Source: Micromonospora chokoriensis
GTDB lineage: Bacteria; Actinomycetota; Actinomycetes; Mycobacteriales; Micromonosporaceae
NCBI RefSeq assembly: GCF_000718555.1
Contig: NZ_JOAN01000035.1
Span: 1 to 52,703 of the forward strand
DNA length: 52,703 nt
Direction: 5' to 3'
Each line of letters opens with the position of its first letter. Within the stretch, counting starts at the first letter, position 1. The notes beneath the pieces were generated by a model that searched no databases, was not told the origin of the DNA, and saw only the letters and a list, made by a program, of their open reading frames with translations. Of this stretch, positions 8,249-16,468 are shown one piece after another. The translations under genes were made by a program, and so were the position numbers.

Positions 8249-8452
8249 GTGACGAACCCGCAGCAGCCGGAGTTGCGCCGCAACGCACTGGGCGCGACCA
8301 GCCAGGACAACAAGGGCCCCGCCCCGGGCGGGCACCCGGCCAACCGTGGCACGTCGCGTGGCGACGAGGGTCGACCGGTGCCCAAGGGGCAGGTGTCGCC
8401 CTACGGCCCGGCCGGTGAGCCGGTGGCCGAGGACGACAGCGACACCCGCTGA
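8249..8452 (+). CDS. Small hydrophilic hypothetical protein (67 aa)
   Basis: GTG 8249 has a strong purine ribosome binding site (CGGAGGGAG, 8234-8242). The 67-aa product is rich in Pro, Gly, Gln and charged residues with no hydrophobic core, so probably intrinsically disordered. No recognisable domain. It is divergent from the HhH gene and converges with the membrane protein gene ending at 8457, leaving a 4-bp gap. Confidence 0.6.
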   Translation: MTNPQQPELRRNALGATSQDNKGPAPGGHPANRGTSRGDEGRPVPKGQVSPYGPAGEPVAEDDSDTR

Positions 8453-8456
8453 CCAG

Positions 8457-8918
8457 CTAGCGACTGCGACCTGACGGCCGCCGCAACCTGTTCCAGGTGG
8501 CGGCGGCCGTCAGCCCGTACGCGAGGTGCGGAATGATGTCGGAGATCCAGTCCGAGCGTCGCCACGTACGCGGGTCGCTGATCCCGAGCACCGTGATCGA
8601 CCCGTCGGTCATCGTCATGACACCCGCGCCGAGCAGGCCGGTGGCGATTGGCAGAGGCTGCCGCCGACCACCGGCGTAGAGTGCGAACGCGACGCCCGCG
8701 GCGATGCCCAGCCCGTAGCCGATCAACGGCCCGAGGCCCGAGCGGCGGTTCGCCGCCCGGGCCCCGGTGCCCAAGTCCACGTGCGCGATCCCGGCCAGCC
8801 GATCGACGGTCTCCTGCGGCACGTCGCTCTCCGGCCGTGCCCGCAGCGCCATGTCGAGGTAGCTGACCACGTTCAGTGCGGTGCTGCCGACGGCGCCCGC
8901 GATCGCGCCGTCGGCCAC
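8457..8918 (-). CDS. Conserved hypothetical membrane protein
   Basis: About 153 aa from GTG 8918, which has GAGGAGG six bases upstream; a GTG five codons earlier is inside that site. Small hydrophobic segments: GAIAGAVGSTALNVVSYLDM, LIGYGLGIAAGVAFALYAG, LPIATGLLGAGVMTM and a C-terminal PHLAYGLTAAA. Layout and glycine-rich helices resemble small uncharacterised actinobacterial integral membrane proteins. It lies 11 bp after the stop of the 70-aa gene, so the two are probably cotranscribed. Confidence 0.65.
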   Translation of the reverse strand: MADGAIAGAVGSTALNVVSYLDMALRARPESDVPQETVDRLAGIAHVDLGTGARAANRRSGLGPLIGYGLGIAAGVAFALYAGGRRQPLPIATGLLGAGVMTMTDGSITVLGISDPRTWRRSDWISDIIPHLAYGLTAAATWNRLRRPSGRSR

Positions 8919-8929
8919 GTCGACCCTCC

Positions 8930-9142
8930 TCACTTCGGGTCGCCCGGTTCGCGCTCGCCCTTCGGACCGTACGTGCGGTCGCCGCGCACCACGCCACGTT
9001 GGCCGCGATCCTCCTGGAGGATCCGGTTGGCGACCTGATTGGCCTTGCCGTCGGGTACCCGGCGTCCGGAGTCGTCGATCGCGTTACGCAACCGCGCCCG
9101 CTGCTTGTCGTACGCGTTACTGCCCGGCCGTGGTCCTGGCAT
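8930..9142 (-). CDS. Small basic hydrophilic protein (70 aa)
   Basis: ATG 9142 has AAGGAGG seven bases upstream, one of the clearest ribosome binding sites in the window. The product is highly charged (Arg, Lys, Asp, Gln) with a probable central helix (AYDKQRARLRNAIDD...KANQVANRILQED), then a disordered Gly/Pro tail. No domain recognised; it resembles small stress-associated actinobacterial proteins only in composition. First gene of a two-gene unit with the membrane protein downstream. Confidence 0.65.
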   Translation of the reverse strand: MPGPRPGSNAYDKQRARLRNAIDDSGRRVPDGKANQVANRILQEDRGQRGVVRGDRTYGPKGEREPGDPK

Positions 9143-9230
9143 CTGCCGCCTCCTTGGTCGGTCTGGGGTATCTGCTGCCATCGGCGTACGGCGGCCGTCT
9201 ACCCGTCTGGCGACGGGCCAACCCCGGGTC

Positions 9231-10112
9231 CTACCGGGGCGGGCGGACCACGGCGACCGGGCACTGCGCGTGGTGCAGCATCGACTGGCTCACCGACCCC
9301 AGCAGCAACCCGGTCACCTCGCCGTGCCCTCGCCCACCGACGACCGCCAGCTGGGCCGAGCGGGACGCCTCGGCGAGCACACTGCCTGCTCGGCCGCGTA
9401 CCGCCCGGCAGGTCAACCGCAGACCCCGATGCTGCTCGGTGAGCCCTCTCAGCCACCCGGCGAGCATCCGCTCCTGCTCGCCGTGCAGCTTCGCCTCGTC
9501 GTACACCAGGGGTTGCATGTCGCCCGGACCGCTGCTGCCCGGATGCCGGTAGGCGTGCATCGCGACCAGCGGCACACCGCGCGACACGGCGGTCTCGGCG
9601 GCGAAGTCGGCCGCCATCCGGGAGGCATCCGAACCGTCCACCGCGACCAGCACCGGCTCGTCGGGGCGTTGCGCGCCGCGCGCCACCAACACCGGGCAAT
9701 CGGCATACGCGGCGACCTGCACCGCGACCGAGCCGACCACCAGCGCGGAGAAGCCACCCAGCCCGCGGTCGCCGAGCACGATGAGCGCGGCGGTGGGCGA
9801 CTCGCCCACCAGCACAGCGGCGGCCTCACCGTCGATGATCTCGCCGGAGATCGACAAGCCCGGGCTGGTCGCCTCGGCCTCGGCGACCGCAGCCTGGACC
9901 AGCTCCTCGGCCCGGTGACGCAACCCGCCGCCGGGCGGCGCGTCCGGAGCGGGGGAGACCGGCACGTGCAGCAGCGGCCAGATGAAGCCGTGCACGATCC
10001 GCAGTGGCCGGTGCCGCCTCGCCGCCTCGGTGGCGGCGAGGCGGACGGCCCGCAGCGCCGGCTCCGAGCCGTCGACGCCGACCACCACCGCCGCGTTGTT
10101 CGCCGAGTTCAC
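9231..10112 (-). CDS. Universal stress protein with two UspA domains
   Basis: 293 aa from GTG 10112, preceded by GGAGG with a six-base gap. Two tandem UspA domains: the first starts AAVVVGVDGSEPALRAV and ends with the ATP-binding loop GDRGLGGF...GSVAVQ; the second starts PVLVAVDGSDASRMA and ends GGRGHGEV...GSVSQSMLHHAQCPVAVV. Both keep the G-x2-G-x9-G-S/T signature, so nucleotide binding is likely. Actinobacterial tandem USPs are typically induced in hypoxia or dormancy. The gene is divergent from the methyltransferase with about 116 bp between. Confidence 0.9.
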   Translation of the reverse strand: MNSANNAAVVVGVDGSEPALRAVRLAATEAARRHRPLRIVHGFIWPLLHVPVSPAPDAPPGGGLRHRAEELVQAAVAEAEATSPGLSISGEIIDGEAAAVLVGESPTAALIVLGDRGLGGFSALVVGSVAVQVAAYADCPVLVARGAQRPDEPVLVAVDGSDASRMAADFAAETAVSRGVPLVAMHAYRHPGSSGPGDMQPLVYDEAKLHGEQERMLAGWLRGLTEQHRGLRLTCRAVRGRAGSVLAEASRSAQLAVVGGRGHGEVTGLLLGSVSQSMLHHAQCPVAVVRPPR

Positions 10113-10228
10113 CGCCCACCTCCGCTCGCGGCCAGTATCGCCGGCCCGCACGCCCCCGCGCCGCGATACCGCGCAGTGCTCCCCGGTCGGTACGCTGGCG
10201 ACGACCAGCCGGAGAGGGAGCGTCGCCG

Positions 10229-10975
10229 ATGGGTGAACCAGACCAGCCGAGCACCGCTCGCATGATCGACTTCTGGCTGGGCGGGCAGCATCACTTCCCC
10301 GTCGACGTGGCCGCCGCGAGCGCGTTCGAGCAGGCGTACGGGCCGTGCGCGCCGGTGTTCCGCGAGCTGCGGGCGTTCCTGGGCCGGGCGGTGCGGGCCA
10401 TGGCCGCCCACGGCATGGACGGTTTCCTGGTGTTCGGCGCTGGGGTGCCGACGATGGGCAACGTGCACGAGGTCGCCCCCGACGCGACAGTGCTCTACAC
10501 CGACGTCGACCCGGTCACCATCCGGCTGGGGCAGAGCATCCTGGCCGGCAGCGACCGGGCCGGCTACGGCTTCGGCGACGCGACCGACATCGGCACCGTC
10601 GACCCGGCGCAGCTGCACCGTTTCGTGCCGGGGTGGGGTCGGCGGCCGGTCGGGGTGGTCTTCCTCGGGTTGGCCGCGTTCCTCGACGACGACACGCTGA
10701 CGCGTACTCTCGACGAGCTGTACTCCGCCGCGGCGCCGGGCAGCCTGCTCGCGGTGGACTTCGACACCGAGGAGTTGGCGGGCCACCCGCAGGCGCTGGC
10801 GATGATGGGGCCGCAGTTCCGGATGCGCGCACCGGTGGCGTTCGCGCCTCTGCTGGGTCGGTGGACGCCGACGGCGGACGGGATCGTCCCGATCGCCGAG
10901 TGGCGGCCCGAGGGCCCGCCGGCGCAGGTGCCCGACGCGTTCCATGGCGTGCTCGCGACCCGCGTGGGTGATTGA
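10229..10975 (+). CDS. SAM-dependent methyltransferase (DUF574/PF04672 type)
   Basis: 248 aa. The N-terminus STARMIDFWLGGQHHFPVD corresponds to the conserved YDYLLGGKDNF block of this actinobacterial family. GVPTMGNVHEVA followed by VLYTDVDPVTI forms the Rossmann SAM site, with the acidic residue at the end of strand 2. ATG 10229 has GGAGAGGGAG eight bases upstream. The family is widespread in actinomycetes; substrates are mostly unknown. The next gene (phosphatase) is 71 bp downstream with its own promoter-like sequence. Confidence 0.88.
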   Translation: MGEPDQPSTARMIDFWLGGQHHFPVDVAAASAFEQAYGPCAPVFRELRAFLGRAVRAMAAHGMDGFLVFGAGVPTMGNVHEVAPDATVLYTDVDPVTIRLGQSILAGSDRAGYGFGDATDIGTVDPAQLHRFVPGWGRRPVGVVFLGLAAFLDDDTLTRTLDELYSAAAPGSLLAVDFDTEELAGHPQALAMMGPQFRMRAPVAFAPLLGRWTPTADGIVPIAEWRPEGPPAQVPDAFHGVLATRVGD

Positions 10976-11005
10976 CCGCGCGGATCAACCATCCGGGGGC
11001 GTCCG

Positions 11006-11029
11006 TATGATGCTTGCCGTATAGCAAGC
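11006..11029 (+). promoter_or_regulatory. Putative -10 element and inverted repeat ahead of the SpoIIE-type phosphatase
   Basis: TATGAT at 11006-11011 resembles a -10 hexamer. It is followed at once by the inverted repeat GCTTGC (11012-11017) / GCAAGC (11024-11029) with a six-base centre. The repeat would lie over the predicted transcription start, a good place for a repressor. No matching -35 was found at 17 bp. Confidence 0.35.
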
Positions 11030-11046
11030 TTCTGGGGAGGACGACC

Positions 11047-12219
11047 ATGGTTGACGCGCCGGACGTGGTGTCGCGCGCGTTGCGCGAGGCCCCGCCCGAC
11101 CAGTTGGCAGAGGCGGCGGACCGGGCCATCCGGTCGACGATGGGCGCGCTGCGCACCGATGTCTTCGTCGCCGACTACCGGATCAGCGGGCTCTGGCCGG
11201 TGCTGGATCCGGACCTGCCGGCGGCCGGGTTCCTGGCCTGCCACACCATGGCGCAGCGCTGCTTCAGCAGCCAGCTTCCGGTCCGCGACGGCAAGGGTCC
11301 CTGCCGGTTCTACCTGCCGTTGACGGTGTGGGGAGAGCGGCTGGGTGTGCTGCTGATCGAGCTGCCGGCCGTACCGAACGCAGCGGTCACCGGTCGCGCG
11401 ACCGACATTGCCGGCGCCCTGGCGGTGGCGATGCGCGCGGCGGACCGGGAGACCGACCGTTACCGGCGGGCCCGCCGCCGTGAGCGGCTGACGATGGCCG
11501 CCGAGATGCAGTGGGACCTGCTGCCCGGTCGCGGTGTGTCGCACCACGCGTTCGATCTGGCAGGTCAACTCGAACCGGCGTACACGGTCGGTGGCGACCA
11601 CTTCGACTGGTCCCTGGATGGCGACCGCCTCACCGTCACGGCGCTCAACGGCGAGGGCAGCGGTCTGGCCGCGTCCATGTTGACCGCCGTGACGGTCAAC
11701 GCGATGCGCAACGCGCGTCGCTCCGGTGGCGGCCTGGTGGAGCAGGCCGAGCTGGCCTCGGACACGGTCTTCTACCAACACCGGGGCGCCCGGTACGTGG
11801 CCACTCTGCTGTTGGAGGTGGACACTCGCACCGGCCGGGTGCGGGCAGTCGACGCGGGCTCCCCGCATCTGCTGCGGATGCGTGGGTCCGTGGTGGAGCC
11901 GTTGAAACTGGACCAGCAGTTGCCGCTGGGCATGTTCGCCGAGACCCGCTACGAGTTGCAGGAGTTGCGACTCGAGCCGGGCGACCGCCTCTTCGTGGTC
12001 AGCGACGGGGTGTGGGCGGCCGAGCCGGCGGGCCAGGAGGCGTACGGGCAGCGGGCGATGGTTCGATCCCTGCGCGCCACGCGGCTGCAGCCGCCGGCCG
12101 AGGCGGTTGGTACGGTGATGCGCGAACTGCACGCCTACCACGCGGACTCCGATCTGCGCGATGACGCCGTCGTGGTCTGCCTCGACTGGCACGGCCCGCG
12201 TACGCAGGGCACGGGGTGA
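11047..12219 (+). CDS. SpoIIE-type PP2C phosphatase with N-terminal sensor-like domain
   Basis: 390 aa from ATG 11047 (GGGGAGG seven bases upstream). Residues 1-135 look like a GAF-type sensor domain, and residues 160-385 are a SpoIIE/RsbU phosphatase domain. Landmarks: RLTMAAEMQWDLLP linker, GGDHFDW (metal site), SDGVWAAE and the final DDAVVV. The second motif, normally DVxGHG, reads NGEGSGLAA, so the usual Asp is Asn201. Family role: dephosphorylation of anti-sigma-factor antagonists in partner-switching stress signalling; no antagonist or kinase gene is adjacent. The stop overlaps an in-frame GTG of the MarR gene. Confidence 0.87.
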   Translation: MVDAPDVVSRALREAPPDQLAEAADRAIRSTMGALRTDVFVADYRISGLWPVLDPDLPAAGFLACHTMAQRCFSSQLPVRDGKGPCRFYLPLTVWGERLGVLLIELPAVPNAAVTGRATDIAGALAVAMRAADRETDRYRRARRRERLTMAAEMQWDLLPGRGVSHHAFDLAGQLEPAYTVGGDHFDWSLDGDRLTVTALNGEGSGLAASMLTAVTVNAMRNARRSGGGLVEQAELASDTVFYQHRGARYVATLLLEVDTRTGRVRAVDAGSPHLLRMRGSVVEPLKLDQQLPLGMFAETRYELQELRLEPGDRLFVVSDGVWAAEPAGQEAYGQRAMVRSLRATRLQPPAEAVGTVMRELHAYHADSDLRDDAVVVCLDWHGPRTQGTG

Positions 12220-12275
12220 GGTTCGCCGCCGCGATGCCGGGCGGGCACCAGCGCGACGACGGCAGGGGACATCAG

Positions 12276-12737
12276 GTGGAGCGACCTGCGGATCTCGCCG
12301 CGGCGATCGACGCGGCCGCCGAGACGCTGATCGCCGTACTCGACTCGGCCGCGGCGCGGCACCAGGTGCCGCCTACCCAGCTGCGAGTGCTCACGCTGAT
12401 CAGCGCTCGACCGGAGACCAACGTCAACGGGTTGGCGGAGCTGCTGGAGGTCGTGCCCTCCTCGGCGAGTCGCCTGTGCGACCGGCTGGAGGCGACCGGG
12501 CTGTTGCGCCGGGTGCCTGATCCGCGCGACCGGCGTGAGGTGCGACTGGTGCCGACCGCCGCCGCGCTGACCCTGCTGAGGGAGTTGGCCGAGCGGCGGC
12601 AGCGCGCGGTGCAGGCCGTACTGGATCGGATGCCGGCGCGGACGCAGCACGATCTGTTGCTGGCGCTTGCCTCGTTCGCTCGGGCGGCGACGTCGGTGCC
12701 CGAGCAGCAGACCGATCCCGCCGTCCAGACGGCCTGA
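12276..12737 (+). CDS. MarR-family transcriptional regulator
   Basis: 153 aa from GTG 12276 (AGGGGA six bases upstream). GTG 12216, overlapping the phosphatase stop as GTGA, would add 20 glycine/histidine-rich residues. The winged helix spans about residues 30-105: LRVLTLISARPETNVNGLAELLEVVPSSASRLCDRLEATGLLRR is the helix-turn-helix, and DPRDRREVRLVPT is the wing with the usual DxRxxR pattern. Probably an ordinary dimeric repressor. Tight linkage to the phosphatase suggests cotranscription. The effector is unknown. Confidence 0.88.
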   Translation: MERPADLAAAIDAAAETLIAVLDSAAARHQVPPTQLRVLTLISARPETNVNGLAELLEVVPSSASRLCDRLEATGLLRRVPDPRDRREVRLVPTAAALTLLRELAERRQRAVQAVLDRMPARTQHDLLLALASFARAATSVPEQQTDPAVQTA

Positions 12738-12877
12738 TCGTCGCACCCTCCTCCACCACTATCCTAGGACGCTCTACGCGTGGTGACCCACGCCACAGGG
12801 CGGCACAGCCGCACCGACAGCCGACGACGGCGACCGGCCAGCGAGAGGAAGCCCGATATAGTGGCAGCGCACCTACC

Positions 12878-12906
12878 CGGCCCGCGATCATCGAGATCGC
12901 GGGCCG
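12878..12906 (+). other. Strong 12-bp hairpin in the 294-bp gap before the CDP-alcohol phosphatidyltransferase
   Basis: CGGCCCGCGATC (12878-12889) pairs perfectly with GATCGCGGGCCG (12895-12906) around a 5-base loop. It lies 140 bp after the MarR stop and 125 bp before the next start. A TATAGT -10-like hexamer at 12857-12862 would place the hairpin at the 5' end of a leader. Downstream are further GC-rich complementary runs (GGGGCCCC/CGGGGCC near 12919-12936). It could be a terminator without a U-tract or part of a structured leader. No known riboswitch class was recognised, and the gap holds no convincing gene. Confidence 0.4.
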
Positions 12907-13031
12907 CATCAGGGGAAGGGGCCCCGCCCGGGGCCGTAGGGAAGCGCCGGCGGTGGCCGGCCCGACAGCGCGTACGACCCGCAGCCGCGCCCGGCGTCGG
13001 CCGGGGGCCCGCGTGCCGTGGAGGAGGATCG

Positions 13032-13664
13032 GTGTCGCGTCGGCCGGCTCGGGCAGAACAACCGCCGGGCATCGGTGACGAGGCTCCCGGCGACCAGGTG
13101 CTCACCCTGCCCAACCTGATCAGCTTCGGGCGGTTGCTGGGCGTGCCGCTCTTCCTCTACCTGTTCCTGGTGGCGCGGGCCGACGTGGCGGCGGTCGTCG
13201 TACTGGCCATCGGCGGCACCACCGACTGGGTCGACGGCTGGATCGCCCGCCGCCTGCACCAGGTGAGCCGCCTGGGCGAGCTGCTCGACCCGCTCGCCGA
13301 CCGGCTCTACATCCTCGCCACCCTGGTCGCCTTCACCGCGCGGGAGGTGGTGCCGTGGCAGTTCACCGCGGCGCTACTGGCCCGTGAGTTGCTCCTGCTC
13401 GCCTCACTGGCGGTGCTGCGTCGCTACGGGTACGGGCCGCCGCCGGTGCACTACGTGGGTAAGACCGCCACGTTCCTGCTGCTCGCGGCGTTCCCGGTGC
13501 TGCTGTTGGCCAGCGCGGCGACCGACGTGGCGACGGCGGCGAGCGCCATCGGTTGGGCGTTGGCCTGGTGGGGGCTGGTGCTCTACTGGGTGGCTGGCGG
13601 GATGTACGTCGTACAGGCGGCCCGGCTGGTGCGCGCGGCGCGCGGCCCGGGAGCGGCGGCGTGA
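13032..13664 (+). CDS. CDP-alcohol phosphatidyltransferase (PgsA-like)
   Basis: 210 aa from GTG 13032, preceded by GAGGAGGATC. The signature DG-x2-AR-x8-G-x3-D-x3-D is intact (from DGWIAR to DPLADR, around residue 65), after LPNLISFGRLLGVPLFLYLF. Six or so membrane helices cover the rest. The family transfers a phosphatidyl group from CDP-diacylglycerol to an alcohol at the membrane; position and length match the phosphatidylglycerophosphate synthase-like Rv1822 (pgsA2) of M. tuberculosis. The actual acceptor alcohol cannot be told. A 4-bp GTGA overlap links it to the DUF881 gene. Confidence 0.88.
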   Translation: MSRRPARAEQPPGIGDEAPGDQVLTLPNLISFGRLLGVPLFLYLFLVARADVAAVVVLAIGGTTDWVDGWIARRLHQVSRLGELLDPLADRLYILATLVAFTAREVVPWQFTAALLARELLLLASLAVLRRYGYGPPPVHYVGKTATFLLLAAFPVLLLASAATDVATAASAIGWALAWWGLVLYWVAGGMYVVQAARLVRAARGPGAAA

Positions 13665-14605
13665 GCGCGCCGCAGCTCGGCAAACCCGGCCAGGATCGGG
13701 TGTACGCGCCGGACTTCCTCACCGAGCTGTTTCGCAACCCGCTGGATCCGGGGTACGCGGACGCGGCCGCCGCCCGTCGACGGGCGGCGGAGTCCGGTCC
13801 GGCGCTGCGGTGGCGGGCCTGGCCGACGCGCTCGGTCAGCCTGGTCGTGGTGGTGATGCTCGGTTTCCTGTTCGCGGTCGCGTACCGGCAGACGATGGCG
13901 GACGAGCCGGGGCGCAGCCAGGCCCGCTCGGGTCTGGTGGCGCAGATCAAGGAACGGGAGAGCCAGACGGACCGGTTGTCCACGCGCGCGGACCAACTGC
14001 GCGAGGAGGTCAGTCGGCAGCGCGACGCGGCGTTGAGCGGGTCGGCCGCGGCCCGGTTGCGCAACCTGGAGGCGAGCACCGGGCTGGGTCGGGTGCGCGG
14101 CGATGGTGTGGTGGTGCGGTTGGCGGACGCGCCGAACAACGCGGACGCGGTGACCGGGGCCGGCGCGGGGCCGCCGCGGGTGCTCTACAGCGACCTGCAG
14201 GGGGTGGCGAACGCGTTGTGGAGTGCCGGCGCGGAGGCGATTGCCATCAACGGGCAGCGGTTGACGTCGACGTCGACGATCCGGTCGGCGGGTGAGGCGA
14301 TGCTTGTGGATTTCCGGCCGGTGACCGGGCCGTACGAGGTGTCGGCGATTGGGCCGGGTTCGATGCGGCGCAAGTTCGAGGACAGCCGTAACGCGGCGCT
14401 GATGCGTAAGGTCGCGCAGGGGACCGGGTTGTCGTTCGGTGTGCGGGAGTCGGATGACCTCACCCTGCCGGCGGCGCCGGAGCCGCAGCTACGCTACGCC
14501 AAGCCGTCGGTCAGTCCGAGCCCTTCCGCGTCGGGTGTCCGGTCCGGCAGTCCCGGGTCGTCCGGTCCGGCGATGACTGTTAGCCCCTCCGGAGGTGGCC
14601 GATGA
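13661..14605 (+). CDS. DUF881-family membrane-anchored protein (first copy)
   Basis: 314 aa. GTG 13661 overlaps the upstream TGA. A cytoplasmic N-terminus of about 55 residues precedes a single helix (SVSLVVVVMLGFLFAVAY), a coiled-coil (LVAQIKERESQTDRLSTRADQLREE) and then the DUF881 domain with GVVVRLADAP, SDLQGVANALWSAGAEAIAINGQRL and the VTGPYEVSAIG segment. The C-terminus is a Ser/Pro/Gly-rich tail of about 45 residues. The family resembles FtsL/divisome-like membrane proteins in layout, but its function is unknown. Matches Rv1823 by position. Coupled by ATGA to the next gene. Confidence 0.88.
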   Translation: MSAPQLGKPGQDRVYAPDFLTELFRNPLDPGYADAAAARRRAAESGPALRWRAWPTRSVSLVVVVMLGFLFAVAYRQTMADEPGRSQARSGLVAQIKERESQTDRLSTRADQLREEVSRQRDAALSGSAAARLRNLEASTGLGRVRGDGVVVRLADAPNNADAVTGAGAGPPRVLYSDLQGVANALWSAGAEAIAINGQRLTSTSTIRSAGEAMLVDFRPVTGPYEVSAIGPGSMRRKFEDSRNAALMRKVAQGTGLSFGVRESDDLTLPAAPEPQLRYAKPSVSPSPSASGVRSGSPGSSGPAMTVSPSGGGR

Positions 14606-14934
14606 TCGCGGTGTTGGCGTTGCTCGCCGGTGTGGTGCTGGGCGTGTGGCTTGATCCCACGGTGCCGGCGGCGTTGCAGCCGTACCTGCCGATCGCGGTG
14701 GTGGCCGCGTTGGACGCGGTGTTCGGTGGGGTGCGGGCCCGGTTGGACCGCATCTTCGACGACAAGCAGTTCGTGGTGTCGTTCATCTCGAATGTGCTGG
14801 TCGCTGGTCTGATCGTGTATCTGGGTGACCAGTTGGGGGTGGGTGGGCAGTTGTCCACCGGTGTGGTCGTTGTGCTGGGTGTGCGTATCTTCGGCAATGT
14901 GGCGGCGATCCGTCGGCACCTGTTCCGGGCGTAG
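14602..14934 (+). CDS. Small basic protein family (DUF1290) membrane protein
   Basis: 110 aa. ATG 14602 overlaps the preceding TGA. Three to four hydrophobic segments make up nearly the whole protein: AVLALLAGVVLGVWL, YLPIAVVAALDAVFGGVRA, FISNVLVAGLIVYLGDQL and TGVVVVLGVRIFGNVAAIRRH. The central GGVRARLDRIFDDKQF loop is typical of the family called sbp in mycobacteria and staphylococci. Always found with DUF881 genes, as here on both sides; corresponds to Rv1824. Role unknown, probably a membrane complex with the DUF881 proteins. Confidence 0.9.
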   Translation: MIAVLALLAGVVLGVWLDPTVPAALQPYLPIAVVAALDAVFGGVRARLDRIFDDKQFVVSFISNVLVAGLIVYLGDQLGVGGQLSTGVVVVLGVRIFGNVAAIRRHLFRA

Positions 14935-14945
14935 GTTGGGTTGCG

Positions 14946-15890
14946 ATGAGTGACGAGCAGACCGACACGGGGACGGGGTGGCCGCAGCCGGCGGGTCCGG
15001 TGCGGCCGGGTGGGCCGGCGGGTGAGCCGGATCCGCGGCCGGATGCGCCGGATCCGGATGAGTTGAGTCCGTTGGCGCCGCAGGGGCCGGCGGAGCCCGA
15101 GCCCGAGCCGTCGGATGATGAGCCGGGCGTGGAGCCGGTCGACGACGGTGCGACGGTGGACCTGAGCGCGGTGTCGCCGGTGGTGGCTGGTCGGTCCCGG
15201 TGGAGTACGGCCGGGGTGATGATCGCGGCGTTGCTGGCGTTGTTGGGGTTCACGTTGGTCGTGCAGTTGAAGACGACGTCGACGGACCCGACGTTGGGTG
15301 CGACGCGGCAGGAGGACCTGGTCCGGATCCTGTCGGATCTGGATGCGCGGGAGAACCGCCTGCAGCAGGACATCCGGGCTCTGGAGGACAGTCAGCGGCA
15401 GTTGCGCTCGGGTGAGCAGGGTCGTCAGGCGGCGTTGGATGAGGCGACGCGGCGGGCGGACGAGCTGGGCATCCTGGCGGGGACGTTGCCGGCGGTGGGT
15501 CCGGGGTTGACGGTGCAGTTCGACGCCGGTGTCAAGCCGATCTCGGCGAACCGGGTGTTGGACGCGGTGCAGGAGTTGCGGGGTGCGGGCGCGGAGGCGA
15601 TGCAGATCTCCGGTGGGGATCGGTCGACGGTGCGGGTCATCGCGTCGACGTATTTCCTCGATGGGGACAACGGGTCGTTGATGGTGGAGGGGCGTCGGAT
15701 GACGGGGCCGTACACGATCACGGTGATCGGTGATCCGGCGACGATGCGTACGGCGTTGAACATTCCTGGTGGGGTGGTGGCGTCGGTCCGGGGTGACGGC
15801 GGTAACGTGACGTTTGGGGAGCGTGAGGTTGCCGAGGTTTCGGCGCTGCACGTGCCGATCAAGTTGGAACACGCCCGTCCGGTCTCCTGA
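14946..15890 (+). CDS. DUF881-family membrane-anchored protein (second copy)
   Basis: 314 aa. The first 85 residues are very acidic and proline-rich (PEPEPSDDEP), then one helix (WSTAGVMIAALLALLGFTLVV), a heptad-like coiled coil (LDARENRLQQDIRALEDSQRQLRS) and the DUF881 domain, with GLTVQFDAGVKPISANRVLDAVQELRGAGAEAMQISG and the MTGPYTITVIG motif. A paralogue of the copy at 13661 and the counterpart of Rv1825. It starts 11 bp after the small basic protein gene. The paralogues differ in charge of the N-terminus, mildly basic in the first and acidic in this one, which would suit a paired membrane assembly. Confidence 0.88.
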   Translation: MSDEQTDTGTGWPQPAGPVRPGGPAGEPDPRPDAPDPDELSPLAPQGPAEPEPEPSDDEPGVEPVDDGATVDLSAVSPVVAGRSRWSTAGVMIAALLALLGFTLVVQLKTTSTDPTLGATRQEDLVRILSDLDARENRLQQDIRALEDSQRQLRSGEQGRQAALDEATRRADELGILAGTLPAVGPGLTVQFDAGVKPISANRVLDAVQELRGAGAEAMQISGGDRSTVRVIASTYFLDGDNGSLMVEGRRMTGPYTITVIGDPATMRTALNIPGGVVASVRGDGGNVTFGEREVAEVSALHVPIKLEHARPVS

Positions 15891-15951
15891 CCGGCGCGGG
15901 GCGCGCCGGACCCGGGTGGTCCGGGGCACCGATGGATGAAGGACGCGTCTG

Positions 15952-16332
15952 GTGATTCCCGAGGATCTGCGATACACCGCCGAGCATGAGTGGGTGGCGG
16001 GTGACGGCACGGCTTCGGTCCGGGTCGGCATCACGCACTTCGCGCAGGACGCGCTGGGTGACATCGTGTACGTGCAGTTGCCCGAGGCTGGTGCGGTGGT
16101 CGCGGCAGGTGACTCGTTGGGTGAGATCGAGTCGACCAAGAGTGTGTCGGAGATCTACGCCCCGGTGGCCGGCACGGTTGCGGCGCGCAACGAGGCGTTG
16201 GCTGACACGCCTGAGCTGATCAACACTGATCCGTACGGTGAGGGTTGGTTGGTGGAGATCACGCCGAATGATCCGACGGCGACGGATGGGTTGCTGACGG
16301 CGGCCGCGTATCAGAAGATCACCGAAGGCTGA
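15952..16332 (+). CDS. gcvH: Glycine cleavage system H protein
   Basis: 126 aa, standard length. Lipoyl carrier that shuttles the methylamine group between P, T and L proteins. The lipoylation lysine is K63 in GEIESTKSVSEIY. The N-terminus RYTAEHEWV and C-terminus PYGEGWLVEI are typical. GTG 15952 sets the standard N-terminus. It lies 61 bp after the DUF881 gene and belongs to the conserved block (Rv1826 in M. tuberculosis). gcvP is 9 kb downstream on the same strand and gcvT is not in the window. Confidence 0.95.
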   Translation: MIPEDLRYTAEHEWVAGDGTASVRVGITHFAQDALGDIVYVQLPEAGAVVAAGDSLGEIESTKSVSEIYAPVAGTVAARNEALADTPELINTDPYGEGWLVEITPNDPTATDGLLTAAAYQKITEG

Positions 16333-16373
16333 GTGTGCTTGATCCGGTGCGTGGGATGTCTGCGCGCGTCCGG

Positions 16374-16402
16374 TTGCCCTGCATTTCGGCGCTGGCTAGG
16401 CT
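16374..16402 (+). promoter_or_regulatory. Sigma-70-like promoter ahead of garA
   Basis: TTGCCC (16374-16379) and TAGGCT (16397-16402) are separated by exactly 17 bp; TAGGCT is a common actinobacterial -10. A start near 16409 gives a leader of about 138 nt before garA. This would let garA-ftsR be transcribed separately from gcvH. Confidence 0.55.
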
Positions 16403-16468
16403 CGCCCAGTCGACCGAGAACCCAATAGTTGAGCGTTGCGGAATTGCCTTCCCGGGCACGGGGAGCCA

